Below are positions 1-7,277 of a stretch of 64,000 bases of DNA, in pieces. This stretch comes from Gordonia amarae NBRC 15530. Its GTDB lineage: Bacteria > Actinomycetota > Actinomycetes > Mycobacteriales > Mycobacteriaceae. Position numbers and translations under genes: made by a program. The stretch is taken from NCBI RefSeq assembly GCF_000241345.1, contig NZ_BAED01000020.1, positions 124,001-188,000 on the forward strand, given 5' to 3'. Every line of letters begins with the position of its first letter. Position 1 is the first letter of the stretch. The notes beneath the pieces are model-generated. The model searched no databases. It worked only from the letters and a program-made list of their open reading frames with translations, and was not told the DNA's origin.

Positions 1-66
1 GACTTCACCGAAACTCTTCGCGATCTGATTCGCGTCACGATCACCGGGCTACTGGCCTCAGCGTAA
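1..66 (+). CDS. C-terminal end of a protein, probably a TetR-family regulator (cut by window edge)
   Basis: The first 66 bases read open in frame 1 and end at TAA (64-66), encoding a 21-residue tail rich in Leu, Ile, Thr and Arg (ends GLLASA). This amphipathic tail would suit the last helix of a TetR ligand-binding domain, but only the tail is visible, so the family call is a guess. Codon third positions are G/C-rich, consistent with real coding. The end overlaps by nine bases a possible small leftward gene at 58-231. Confidence 0.4.
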   Translation, partial: DFTETLRDLIRVTITGLLASA

Positions 67-231
67 CCACCAGAAGACCGCGCGGACCGGTGCCCTCACT
101 CCCCGATGCCGCGAACGCAGCAGTTCGAGGCCGGCCTCATACTCGGACTGAAAGTTGAAGACGGACAGCTCTTCTGCCGACTCCGTGATGATCGGCACTT
201 TATGCAGGTGAGGTGGCTTTTCATTCGTCAC
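58..231 (-). CDS. small hypothetical protein, 57 aa
   Basis: A leftward reading frame starts at GTG (231-229) and stops at TGA (60-58). The product is Glu-rich and mostly helical in appearance (it contains TESAEELSVFNFQSEYEAGL) and ends in FWWLR. Codon use in the middle is G/C-biased like the neighbours. No convincing ribosome site precedes the GTG, and the 3' end overlaps the gene ending at 66. I do not recognise a family. It lies three bases downstream of the PAP2/DGK stop, so it could be the last gene of that operon. Moderate to low certainty. Confidence 0.35.
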   Translation of the reverse strand: MTNEKPPHLHKVPIITESAEELSVFNFQSEYEAGLELLRSRHRGVRAPVRAVFWWLR

Positions 232-233
232 AG

Positions 234-1745
234 CTATTCATAGACCGAGCTGCCGAATACTCGTAGTTCGCGGTAGGCGACGCGGAAGTGGGCACGGGTG
301 TGTAGGTCGCCCTCCTCACCGTCGTGGGCGACGCGGAAGGGGGCGTCGGATTCGATGGTCACGACCGGCGCCTGTAGCTCGCGGTAGATCTTGGAGTTCC
401 GGAGCCGGCCGCTGATCCACGAAGTGAGCAGCCGAACCGTCGCGTTGCGGTGCCCGTCTTCGAGGTAGCGGACGTCGAGTACGCCGTCGTCGAGACGGGA
501 GCGCCGACCCGGAAGAAAGCTCGGCGACCCGTAGACCGAGTTACCCAGAAAGAAGAAGGAGACTGTGGCCGCGCGGCCTTCGATGCGCACCTTTTTCGGC
601 GACGAGTCGCGCAGCACCTTCAGTACCGCGCGCATGGTCGCCGTGGGCCGCCCGATACGCAGGCGCTGGTAGCGAGTTCGCGCACGCACGAACTCCGGGT
701 AAGCGCCGATGCCGGCCGTGTTCAGCAGGAGCGTTTCGTCGTTTAGCCACACCACGTCGACCCGCGTCACCCGGCCGGCCTGAAACGAACTGATGGCTGC
801 GGCGACGTCCGGTGCCTCGATGTCCTTCGCGAAATGATTGAACGTTCCGGCGGGAAACACCGCCAGCGGTTTGCCCGCTTCGATAGCGTGCCGGGCGATG
901 GTCGCGACTGTGCCGTCACCGCCCGCGACGCCGAGGAATTCGGCGCGGCCGGCGGCATCGGCGGCGATCGCGTCGATATCGGAATCCTCGTCCAGGTCTA
1001 CGATTTCGGCCGCGGGGAGACTCCCCCGTAGCTCGTCGACGATGCGCGCACCCGACCCGTCGCCGGAGGCCGGATTGAGCACGACGACCAGCCCGGCACC
1101 ATCGGGATTCGGACCCAGGTCTTCGACGTTCGGGGCGGGGATGAGGGTCCGGCTGTCGTCGACAGGTGGGACCACCCGGGCACCGGCGACCGCGACGCCA
1201 GCGCCCACCGCGAGCCCGGCGAGCACATCACCGGGAAAGTGCGCACCCGTCGCGATACGGGAGAGCCCGACGGCTCCGGCCAGACCTGCCAGCAGATAAC
1301 CGGCGGTGCGGTTCTCCAGGCCGACGCCGATCGCGAACGCGGCCGCGCTGGCGGAATGACCGGACGGGAAGGAGTTGGATGTGGGCTGACGCCGCAGCCG
1401 GGAGAGCGGCACACCTTCGTATAGCGGACGGTTGCGTGGGTAGAGCCGCTTGAATCCCTGATTGACCACCAGGCTGGCGACTGCAAGTGTCGCCAGGCCG
1501 CGCACCGCACCGCGCCGCATCGACAGATTTCCCGACGATCCCAGCCCTGCGGCGATCAGCACCCACAGCTTGGAGTGGTCCGCGGCCGAGGACAACGGGC
1601 GCATGGTGAGGTCGAGCAGTGGGCTCGGTGACTCGGCGACGGCGTCGAACAACCGACGGTCGAGGTCGTTGAGTCCCTTGTCGAGGGTCCGCAGCGGGTA
1701 AGAGCGTGAACGCGACATGGTCTCGAACGTACCCGCGGACCTCAC
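234..1745 (-). CDS. bifunctional PAP2 phosphatase / diacylglycerol kinase-like lipid enzyme
   Basis: The 503-residue product joins two lipid domains. Residues about 50-190 are a membrane PAP2 (phosphatidic acid phosphatase type 2) domain with the three signature motifs: KRLYPRNRP (99-107), PSGHS (127-131) and SRIATGAHFPGD (162-173). Residues about 215-503 are a DAGK catalytic domain with GGDGT (275-279) and PAGT (299-302). It probably dephosphorylates and/or phosphorylates lipid substrates at the inner membrane; such fusions are known in mycobacteria and relatives, but the substrates are not established. The start is GTG at 1745, which overlaps the upstream stop as GTGA, implying translational coupling; an internal ATG at 1718 is the alternative. 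It is the last sizeable gene of the TetR-Mo-oxidoreductase operon, an unexpected place for a lipid enzyme. Confidence 0.85.
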   Translation of the reverse strand: MRSAGTFETMSRSRSYPLRTLDKGLNDLDRRLFDAVAESPSPLLDLTMRPLSSAADHSKLWVLIAAGLGSSGNLSMRRGAVRGLATLAVASLVVNQGFKRLYPRNRPLYEGVPLSRLRRQPTSNSFPSGHSASAAAFAIGVGLENRTAGYLLAGLAGAVGLSRIATGAHFPGDVLAGLAVGAGVAVAGARVVPPVDDSRTLIPAPNVEDLGPNPDGAGLVVVLNPASGDGSGARIVDELRGSLPAAEIVDLDEDSDIDAIAADAAGRAEFLGVAGGDGTVATIARHAIEAGKPLAVFPAGTFNHFAKDIEAPDVAAAISSFQAGRVTRVDVVWLNDETLLLNTAGIGAYPEFVRARTRYQRLRIGRPTATMRAVLKVLRDSSPKKVRIEGRAATVSFFFLGNSVYGSPSFLPGRRSRLDDGVLDVRYLEDGHRNATVRLLTSWISGRLRNSKIYRELQAPVVTIESDAPFRVAHDGEEGDLHTRAHFRVAYRELRVFGSSVYE

Positions 1746-3103
1746 GTGAGGATCTTGACTCGGGGTCGTCCCGCTGCGCGTCCGGCACGCCGCTCCTGCG
1801 CATCGCGGATCAGCCAGCTCTGTTGGTCCACCACGGACGGGCAGCGTGAGCGGATCACCGACTCGACGTCGGCGGCGGTCAGTGTTCTGGCGGTCGGAAG
1901 CCGCTCCAGGTCGTCGAGGAGGGATCGCACGGTGTCGCGGGCGCAGACCTTGTTGGTGCCGATGATGCCGCGCGGTCCTCGCTTGGCCCAGCCGGTGACG
2001 TAGCGGCCCGGCATCGGGGTGCCGTTCTCGATGATCCGGCCGGCGGCGTTGGGAATCACGCCGCGGTGGTCGTCGAAGGGCAGCCCGGGCATCGGGGTGC
2101 CGAAATAGCCGATCGACCGCAGCAGCAGACCTGTTGCGAGATCCTCCTCGACGCCGGTGGGTTCGGTGCGCACGGTGTCACCGTCGAGGACCGCCCTGTT
2201 GGTGCCGAGTCGGATACCGGTGACCCGGTCATCCCCGAGGACCCGAACCGGGGAGCTGAGGAACCGAAGCACTATTCGACGTTCGTGACCGTGCTGCGGC
2301 TTGGTGGCGTACCTCTGCAAGGTCGTCACCTTGCGTCGTACCGTGGCGTCGAGCGCGTCGCGGAGACCATAGGAGAGATCATCGTGTTCGACCACGACGT
2401 CGACGCCGGGCAGTCGCCCGAGTTCCTCCAATTCCGGATTGTTGAACGATGCGTGAAGGTGGGCTCGACGAGCCACGATGACAACCTCGCGTATCCGGCT
2501 GCGGGACAACGCGGACAGGGCGTGATCGGCGATGTCCGTCCGGGCGAGCTCCGCGACCGGGAGGGTGAGGATACGGGCGATGTCGAGTGCGACGTTGCCG
2601 TTGCCGATGAGTACGACCCGCTCGCCGGACAGGTCGGGATCGAGGTCGGTGGCATCCGGGTGGCCGTTGTACCAGGCGACAAAGGCCCTCGCGGAGATAC
2701 TGCCGGGGAGATCCTCGCCGGGGATTCGCAGTCGGGTATCCCCGGCGGCTCCGGTGGCGAAGACAACGGCGTCATACCACTCGGACAGCTCCGCGGCTGA
2801 TACATCCCGACCGAGCTCCACGTTCCCGAAGAATCGATATCCGCGTCGGCCCGCGGTCTCCTCGAACACGCGCTGGACCAGTTTCTTGTCCGGATGATCG
2901 GGTGCCACGCCGTGACGCACCAGTCCCCAGGGGGTGGGTAGCCGGTCGAGTACATCGACCTCGACGTCGTGGGAGACCAGTTGTTGGAGGCGGCCGTCGA
3001 GGTAGGTTCCGCCGGGGGCCTCCAGCAGATGTCCCGCCGCATACATGCCTGCCGGACCGGCGCCGACGACGGCGACGCGGGTAGGCCGTTCCGATTCTGT
3101 CAC
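1742..3103 (-). CDS. fprA: ferredoxin/adrenodoxin-NADP+ reductase, FprA type
   Basis: The 453-residue flavoprotein has an N-terminal FAD-binding GAGPAG (14-19), a second dinucleotide motif GNGNVA (167-172) for NADP(H), and near the C terminus the family signature GWAKRGPRGIIGTN. Length and layout match mycobacterial FprA (about 455 aa), a cytosolic enzyme passing electrons between NADPH and ferredoxins. Its start overlaps the ferredoxin stop by four bases (ATGA), so the two are almost certainly made together. With the Mo-enzyme upstream, the predicted chain is NADPH, FprA, ferredoxin, Mo-oxidoreductase, or the reverse. Chromosomal housekeeping fprA copies usually stand elsewhere, so this is probably a dedicated paralogue. 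Confidence 0.88.
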   Translation of the reverse strand: MTESERPTRVAVVGAGPAGMYAAGHLLEAPGGTYLDGRLQQLVSHDVEVDVLDRLPTPWGLVRHGVAPDHPDKKLVQRVFEETAGRRGYRFFGNVELGRDVSAAELSEWYDAVVFATGAAGDTRLRIPGEDLPGSISARAFVAWYNGHPDATDLDPDLSGERVVLIGNGNVALDIARILTLPVAELARTDIADHALSALSRSRIREVVIVARRAHLHASFNNPELEELGRLPGVDVVVEHDDLSYGLRDALDATVRRKVTTLQRYATKPQHGHERRIVLRFLSSPVRVLGDDRVTGIRLGTNRAVLDGDTVRTEPTGVEEDLATGLLLRSIGYFGTPMPGLPFDDHRGVIPNAAGRIIENGTPMPGRYVTGWAKRGPRGIIGTNKVCARDTVRSLLDDLERLPTARTLTAADVESVIRSRCPSVVDQQSWLIRDAQERRAGRAAGRPRVKILT

Positions 3104-3360
3104 CGCGACTCCTCGAACCAGGCGACGTTGATCGAGGCGTACTCGGCATGTTCGGGAGGTAGGCGGAGTTCATGATGAATCGCATCGACCGGGCAGGCCG
3201 GTACGCATGCCTCGCAGTTGACGCATGAGCGCGGGTCGATGTAGAGCTGTTCGGTGGTTGTGAACTCCGGGTCGTCCGGGCGTGGACGGATACAGTCCGC
3301 AGGACAGACCTCGAGGCATGAATAGTCGGCCACACAGGCCGGGCCGACGACGTATGCCAT
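3100..3360 (-). CDS. 7Fe/8Fe ferredoxin
   Basis: The 86-residue protein carries two cysteine groups. The first is C9-x5-C15-x3-C19P-x3-C23, resembling the first cluster of FdxA but with a shorter first spacing. The second is the classical CVNCEACVPACP pattern (C-x2-C-x2-C-x3-CP). It therefore binds two Fe-S clusters ([3Fe-4S] or [4Fe-4S] plus [4Fe-4S]). Its start codon abuts the stop of the molybdopterin oxidoreductase (TGAATG) and its end overlaps fprA, placing it as the electron shuttle between those two enzymes. Confidence 0.9.
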   Translation of the reverse strand: MAYVVGPACVADYSCLEVCPADCIRPRPDDPEFTTTEQLYIDPRSCVNCEACVPACPVDAIHHELRLPPEHAEYASINVAWFEESR

Positions 3361-5559
3361 TCAGACCACCGCCGTCGGGCCGGGCGCCGCGTTCGGCACG
3401 ACGGCCTCGGCACGCACGCGGACACCGTTGAGGTGCGACATCCCCGACAACGGATCGAGGTTCTCGGGTTCGGTGCTCATCAGGTCGTTGATACTCACTC
3501 CTCCTTCATGATTGGCGATCGACCACTGTCCGCGACCGCGGTGGCCCCAGCCATGCGGAACGGCCACGACACCCGGCTTGATGTCATCGGTGATGAGCGC
3601 GGGTATCTCGATCGACCCCCATAGGGAGACCAGCCGCACCGGGCCGCCGTTGACGATGCCGAGCGTCTCCGCGTCGCCCGGATGCATCCGCACGGCGTGC
3701 CTTGGTCGAGCCGCACGAAGTCTCGGCACGTTGTGAAGCCACGAATTCTCTGACCGTGGTTCACGCATTCCGATGAGGCGCAGTGGAAATGCCGGATCCT
3801 CGGTGCGAGCCGTGAGCCGCTGCACCTCACGGCGCATCGCGGGCTGGTCGAAATGAATCTTCTTGTCACGGTGTGTGATCACCTTGCGCAGCTGGCCGGT
3901 CGCCGCGTGGTCCCGTACTGCCAGGCCGTGCGGGGCCTTCTCGGCGAGCGAGCGGAAGTTGTAACCCCGACGACGCAAACCGAAGAGGTCGCCATACGAG
4001 CTGATCCTGATCAGGAGGTCGAAAAGGGTGTGTGGGGTCAGCGGGCGACGGGCGAAATCGGCTGCCCGGGCGGCGATTCGGGCGGGGAGTGTGGGCAGGG
4101 CGCGGGTGCCGAGGGCGCGGGCGATCGAGTCGATTACCTCCCATTCGGGGCGAACCTCTCCCGGCGTCGGAACCACGGGCAGTGTTGCCTGTGCCCACGG
4201 CACGGCCATGTGCATGGTGCCGAAGTAGGGAAAGTCGTCGCGCTCATACATCGCCGCGCCCGGCAGGATGTAGTCCGCGTGCGCCCCGGTTTCGTTGACG
4301 TACAGATCGAACGACACCATCAGATCGAGTTCGTCGAGCGCGTCTTCGAGCCTGTCCCCACCCGGGGTGGATACGACGGGGTTGCCGGCGGATACGAACA
4401 TCGCGCGGATCTGTCCCGGGCCGGGAGTCCTGATCTCGGCCGCCATGATCGCGGCGGGTGCCATGCCCATCACCTCGGGAAATCCGCCGACGCGGCTGCG
4501 CCACGTGTCATAGGTCGCCGTGCCGGACTGGGCCAGCATCTCCCGGATGGGTATCCCGGGGCTGCTGAACACGGCACCGCCGGCGGCGTCGAGGTTGCCG
4601 GCGAGGAAGTTCACCGAGTCGAGGAGGTAGTTCACCAGTGTCGGGGTCGCTCCCAGGCACGTTCCGAGTCGCCCGTAGGCCACCGATCGCTTCGTGGCCA
4701 GGTCGCGGGCGAGTCGGTGGACCCGCTCGGCGGGGATGCCGGTCTGCGCCTCGGTGGAGGCGGGCGGGAAGGCGGCGGCGAGTTGCTCAAGACCGTCGAC
4801 CCCGCTGGCCTGTGCGTCTGCCCGTTCGCGGTCTACGAGGTTTTCGGCGAACAGCACGTGGATCAGGGAGAGCAGCAGATAGGCGTCGGCGTCCGAGGCG
4901 ATCGGAAGCCACTCGAACTCCTGTGCGGTTTCGGTTCGACGGGGATCAACGACCACCACCCGCCCGCCTTTGCCTACTACTGCGTGGAGTTTCTCTGCGA
5001 AGGTCGGGATTGTGGCCAGGCTGCCATGTGACACAACGGGATTCGCGCCGATGATCAACGCCATCTCCGTTCGGTCGAGATCGGGGACGGGCACCGCCGG
5101 GCACGTGCCGTACAGCAGGGCGCTGGCCGCCCACCTGCTGTTGGTGTCCTGTGAACCGGCGCCGTACGAGTGTTTGGAACCGAGGGCGCCGATGAGACCC
5201 AGCGCCCACATCGAGTGGCTGTAGCTGCCGGCGGAGGGGTTGCCGTTGTACCAGGCAACCGACTCGCCGCCGTGGACGGCGATGATTCGCTTCAGGCGCG
5301 AGACGATGTCCCCGATTGCTTCATCCCAGCTCACACGGGCGAACGAGCCGTCGGGTTGGCGCTTGAGCGGGTGGAGCACCCGATCGGGATCGTTTTGAAC
5401 CCCCGGATACGCGAGCCCTTTGGCGCATGCAAATCCTCGTGATGCCACGTGGTCGGGGTCCGGCCTCAATCCGATCAGTCGATCGTCCTCCACCGTCGCG
5501 ATCAAGCCGCAGTACGGCTCGCAGATTCTGCAAAAGGTCGTCTGCTCACGTGTCGTCAT
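3361..5559 (-). CDS. molybdopterin-dependent oxidoreductase (DMSO reductase superfamily)
   Basis: The 732-residue protein begins with an N-terminal [4Fe-4S] site (C10, C13, C17, C45 within CRICEPYCG and FACAKG), followed by the long bis-MGD-binding body and a C-terminal molydop-binding domain (around HPGDAETLGIVNGGPVRLVS). The pattern matches formate dehydrogenase/nitrate reductase-like enzymes. No Tat signal is present, so it should be cytoplasmic. The region where the Mo ligand usually lies reads SQDTNSRW and lacks an obvious Cys or Sec, so the ligand and reaction cannot be assigned. The start ATG at 5559 has a good GGAGGT 10 bases upstream, inside the end of the TetR gene, with a 14-base overlap. 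Confidence 0.85.
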   Translation of the reverse strand: MTTREQTTFCRICEPYCGLIATVEDDRLIGLRPDPDHVASRGFACAKGLAYPGVQNDPDRVLHPLKRQPDGSFARVSWDEAIGDIVSRLKRIIAVHGGESVAWYNGNPSAGSYSHSMWALGLIGALGSKHSYGAGSQDTNSRWAASALLYGTCPAVPVPDLDRTEMALIIGANPVVSHGSLATIPTFAEKLHAVVGKGGRVVVVDPRRTETAQEFEWLPIASDADAYLLLSLIHVLFAENLVDRERADAQASGVDGLEQLAAAFPPASTEAQTGIPAERVHRLARDLATKRSVAYGRLGTCLGATPTLVNYLLDSVNFLAGNLDAAGGAVFSSPGIPIREMLAQSGTATYDTWRSRVGGFPEVMGMAPAAIMAAEIRTPGPGQIRAMFVSAGNPVVSTPGGDRLEDALDELDLMVSFDLYVNETGAHADYILPGAAMYERDDFPYFGTMHMAVPWAQATLPVVPTPGEVRPEWEVIDSIARALGTRALPTLPARIAARAADFARRPLTPHTLFDLLIRISSYGDLFGLRRRGYNFRSLAEKAPHGLAVRDHAATGQLRKVITHRDKKIHFDQPAMRREVQRLTARTEDPAFPLRLIGMREPRSENSWLHNVPRLRAARPRHAVRMHPGDAETLGIVNGGPVRLVSLWGSIEIPALITDDIKPGVVAVPHGWGHRGRGQWSIANHEGGVSINDLMSTEPENLDPLSGMSHLNGVRVRAEAVVPNAAPGPTAVV

Positions 5560-6121
5560 CGGTTACCTCCATTGCCTTGGTGAAAGCTCGCTGGGCCTGG
5601 GCGATCCCGGTCTCGGGATCGAGGATTCCTCGGGCGACGAGGATGACCGCGTTCTTGATGACGCTGGTGTACATTCCGGCGACGTAGGCGGGGTGGTAGC
5701 CCGGGTCGATCTCGCGCTGTTGTTGGGCCCGGATGATCAGGGCCTCGAGCGACTCCGAGAGTGCGACATCCACCGCGCGATCCTGGGTGGCCGCGGTTGC
5801 GTGGGTCACCACGAATGCGTAGCGGTTCCCGAGCCCGATGAACGGCTCGATCAGCGAGGTGAGCACCGGCAAGGCGGGTCCCTCGGTGGGCAGGTCGACG
5901 AGAAGGCCGCCGATCTCGTCGAATGCGGGCGGCGCGACCGTCTGAAACAGGGCCGCGCGCGTAGGAAAGTGGCGATAGAGGGTCGCGCGGTCGACACCGG
6001 CTGCCTTCGCCACCTCCTGCAGAGGGGCGTCGGGATTCACCGCCCAGACGGAGGTTGCGGCCTCCATGATGCGCTGGACGTTCCGACGTCCGTCCGAACG
6101 TGAGGGGTTGGGTAGCGTCAC
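5546..6121 (-). CDS. TetR-family transcriptional regulator
   Basis: The predicted 191-residue protein has an N-terminal helix-turn-helix (VAKAAGVDRATLYRHFPTRA) typical of TetR repressors and a divergent C-terminal ligand domain. The open frame extends further upstream to 6247, but that part would run through the inverted repeats at 6130-6166, so I place the start at GTG 6121, just before the residues needed for helix 1. It is the first gene of the leftward Mo-oxidoreductase operon and divergent from the DUF7064-like gene, so it probably represses both through the intervening operator. Confidence 0.8.
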   Translation of the reverse strand: MTLPNPSRSDGRRNVQRIMEAATSVWAVNPDAPLQEVAKAAGVDRATLYRHFPTRAALFQTVAPPAFDEIGGLLVDLPTEGPALPVLTSLIEPFIGLGNRYAFVVTHATAATQDRAVDVALSESLEALIIRAQQQREIDPGYHPAYVAGMYTSVIKNAVILVARGILDPETGIAQAQRAFTKAMEVTDDDT

Positions 6122-6129
6122 GTGGCAAG

Positions 6130-6166
6130 TGCAACACATTGTGTTGCAGATAACAACACTATCTGC
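6130..6166. promoter_or_regulatory. two overlapping inverted repeats: probable TetR operator
   Basis: TGCAACACA (6130-6138) and TGTGTTGCA (6140-6148) form a perfect 9-bp inverted repeat around one base. Immediately overlapping it, GCAGATA (6146-6152) and TATCTGC (6160-6166) form a perfect 7-bp repeat with a 7-base spacer. Both lie in the divergent gap between the TetR gene and the gene starting at 6226, the standard place for a TetR operator. Which of the two is bound is not decidable by eye. Confidence 0.7.
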
Positions 6167-6225
6167 GATAGTCGATGTCGCATATAGCCCGCCGCAGGCC
6201 GTACCCGATGGGGGTGACCGTGTCC

Positions 6226-7179
6226 ATGTCAACTGCGATCGAGCCATCCGACGAGTACGTGCACGAGTCCGGCCCGGACCCGCGGTGGCAGGAGAGCTGG
6301 TACTTCTCCTGGTTCGACACGGCCTCGAGTGCGGCCGGTCTGGCGCGGATCGGATACCTGCCGGGATCGCACGAATGGAATGCGGGTGCGCTGATCGTGG
6401 GATCCTCGGGGGTGCGGCGGCTGTTGGTCAGGTCGAAGCAGCGGGGCGGCCCACAGGACCCGCGGGCGCTCACGGTTGGCCGACTGAGTTTTCGGATGGT
6501 CGAGCCGCTCTCCAGCTGGCGCCTCGTGATCGATGGGCGTGACGGGCTCGATCTCACATTCACCGCCCTCAACGGCGCCTTCGATTTCGCCGACGGTCCG
6601 GCCGGGTCGGCACTGCTGACCGGTACCGCGGACCGCCATTTCGAGCAGTCCGGCCGCGTCGAGGGCACGGTGCGGGTGGGCGGCACGACGACGCTCATCC
6701 GCGGCTACGGCCAGCGGGACAAATCGTGGGGCCTTCGAGACTGGGCCGGCCTGCAGAGGTGGAACTGGATACCGGTGCTGTTCGACGACGACCTGGCGTT
6801 GTGTGCAACGCGCGTCACGATGGACGGGATCACCAACGTGGGCGGCTACATCTGGCGGGACGGCGCAAATCACCCGATTCGGGATCTGCGGGTGGAGCCG
6901 GTGTGGGCCAATCGCCGTGTTGCCTCGGCAGTTCGCGTCACCGCCACCGACATGTCGGGATTCACCATTGAGACATTCGGGACCGCCCACGCGCAGGCGC
7001 CGTTGCTTGTCAAAGGTGCGATGCTCCAGCAATCACCATCCACCTGGGTCGCCACCATCGGCGACCGTGACTACACCGGCGTGGGAATCTCCGACTACCT
7101 CTATCACCCCGGCTTCTGCGACCGATGTGCCCACATTCCACGTCATCTGAAACTGCTCACGTCGCTACGAAGGCTGTGA
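6226..7179 (+). CDS. DUF7064/AttH-like beta-barrel protein of unknown function
   Basis: The 317-residue product (start ATG 6226; in-frame ATGs at 6175 and 6208 are possible) contains WQESWYFSWFDT near the N terminus and GYGQRDKSWGLRDW in the middle. These are features I associate with DUF7064/7065 proteins, related to the AttH/CrtC lipocalin-like fold found beside terpene, steroid and lipid genes of actinobacteria. No signal peptide or membrane segment is seen. It is transcribed divergently from the TetR-Mo-oxidoreductase operon across shared operators, suggesting a common substrate. The biochemical role is unknown. Confidence 0.65.
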   Translation: MSTAIEPSDEYVHESGPDPRWQESWYFSWFDTASSAAGLARIGYLPGSHEWNAGALIVGSSGVRRLLVRSKQRGGPQDPRALTVGRLSFRMVEPLSSWRLVIDGRDGLDLTFTALNGAFDFADGPAGSALLTGTADRHFEQSGRVEGTVRVGGTTTLIRGYGQRDKSWGLRDWAGLQRWNWIPVLFDDDLALCATRVTMDGITNVGGYIWRDGANHPIRDLRVEPVWANRRVASAVRVTATDMSGFTIETFGTAHAQAPLLVKGAMLQQSPSTWVATIGDRDYTGVGISDYLYHPGFCDRCAHIPRHLKLLTSLRRL

Positions 7180-7277
7180 ATCCTCGTCGGACTGCGGCAG
7201 TCGACTTGGTCGTGACTCGACGTCCGGCGGCGGACGAACCGGACTCACCTACCTCGGCGGCGTGATTCAATACGCCC

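Noticed and set aside
5546..6247. Longer TetR start at 6247
   Set aside because: The added 42 residues would be encoded across the two operator-like repeats and are unlike any TetR N terminus (Cys-rich, no helix).
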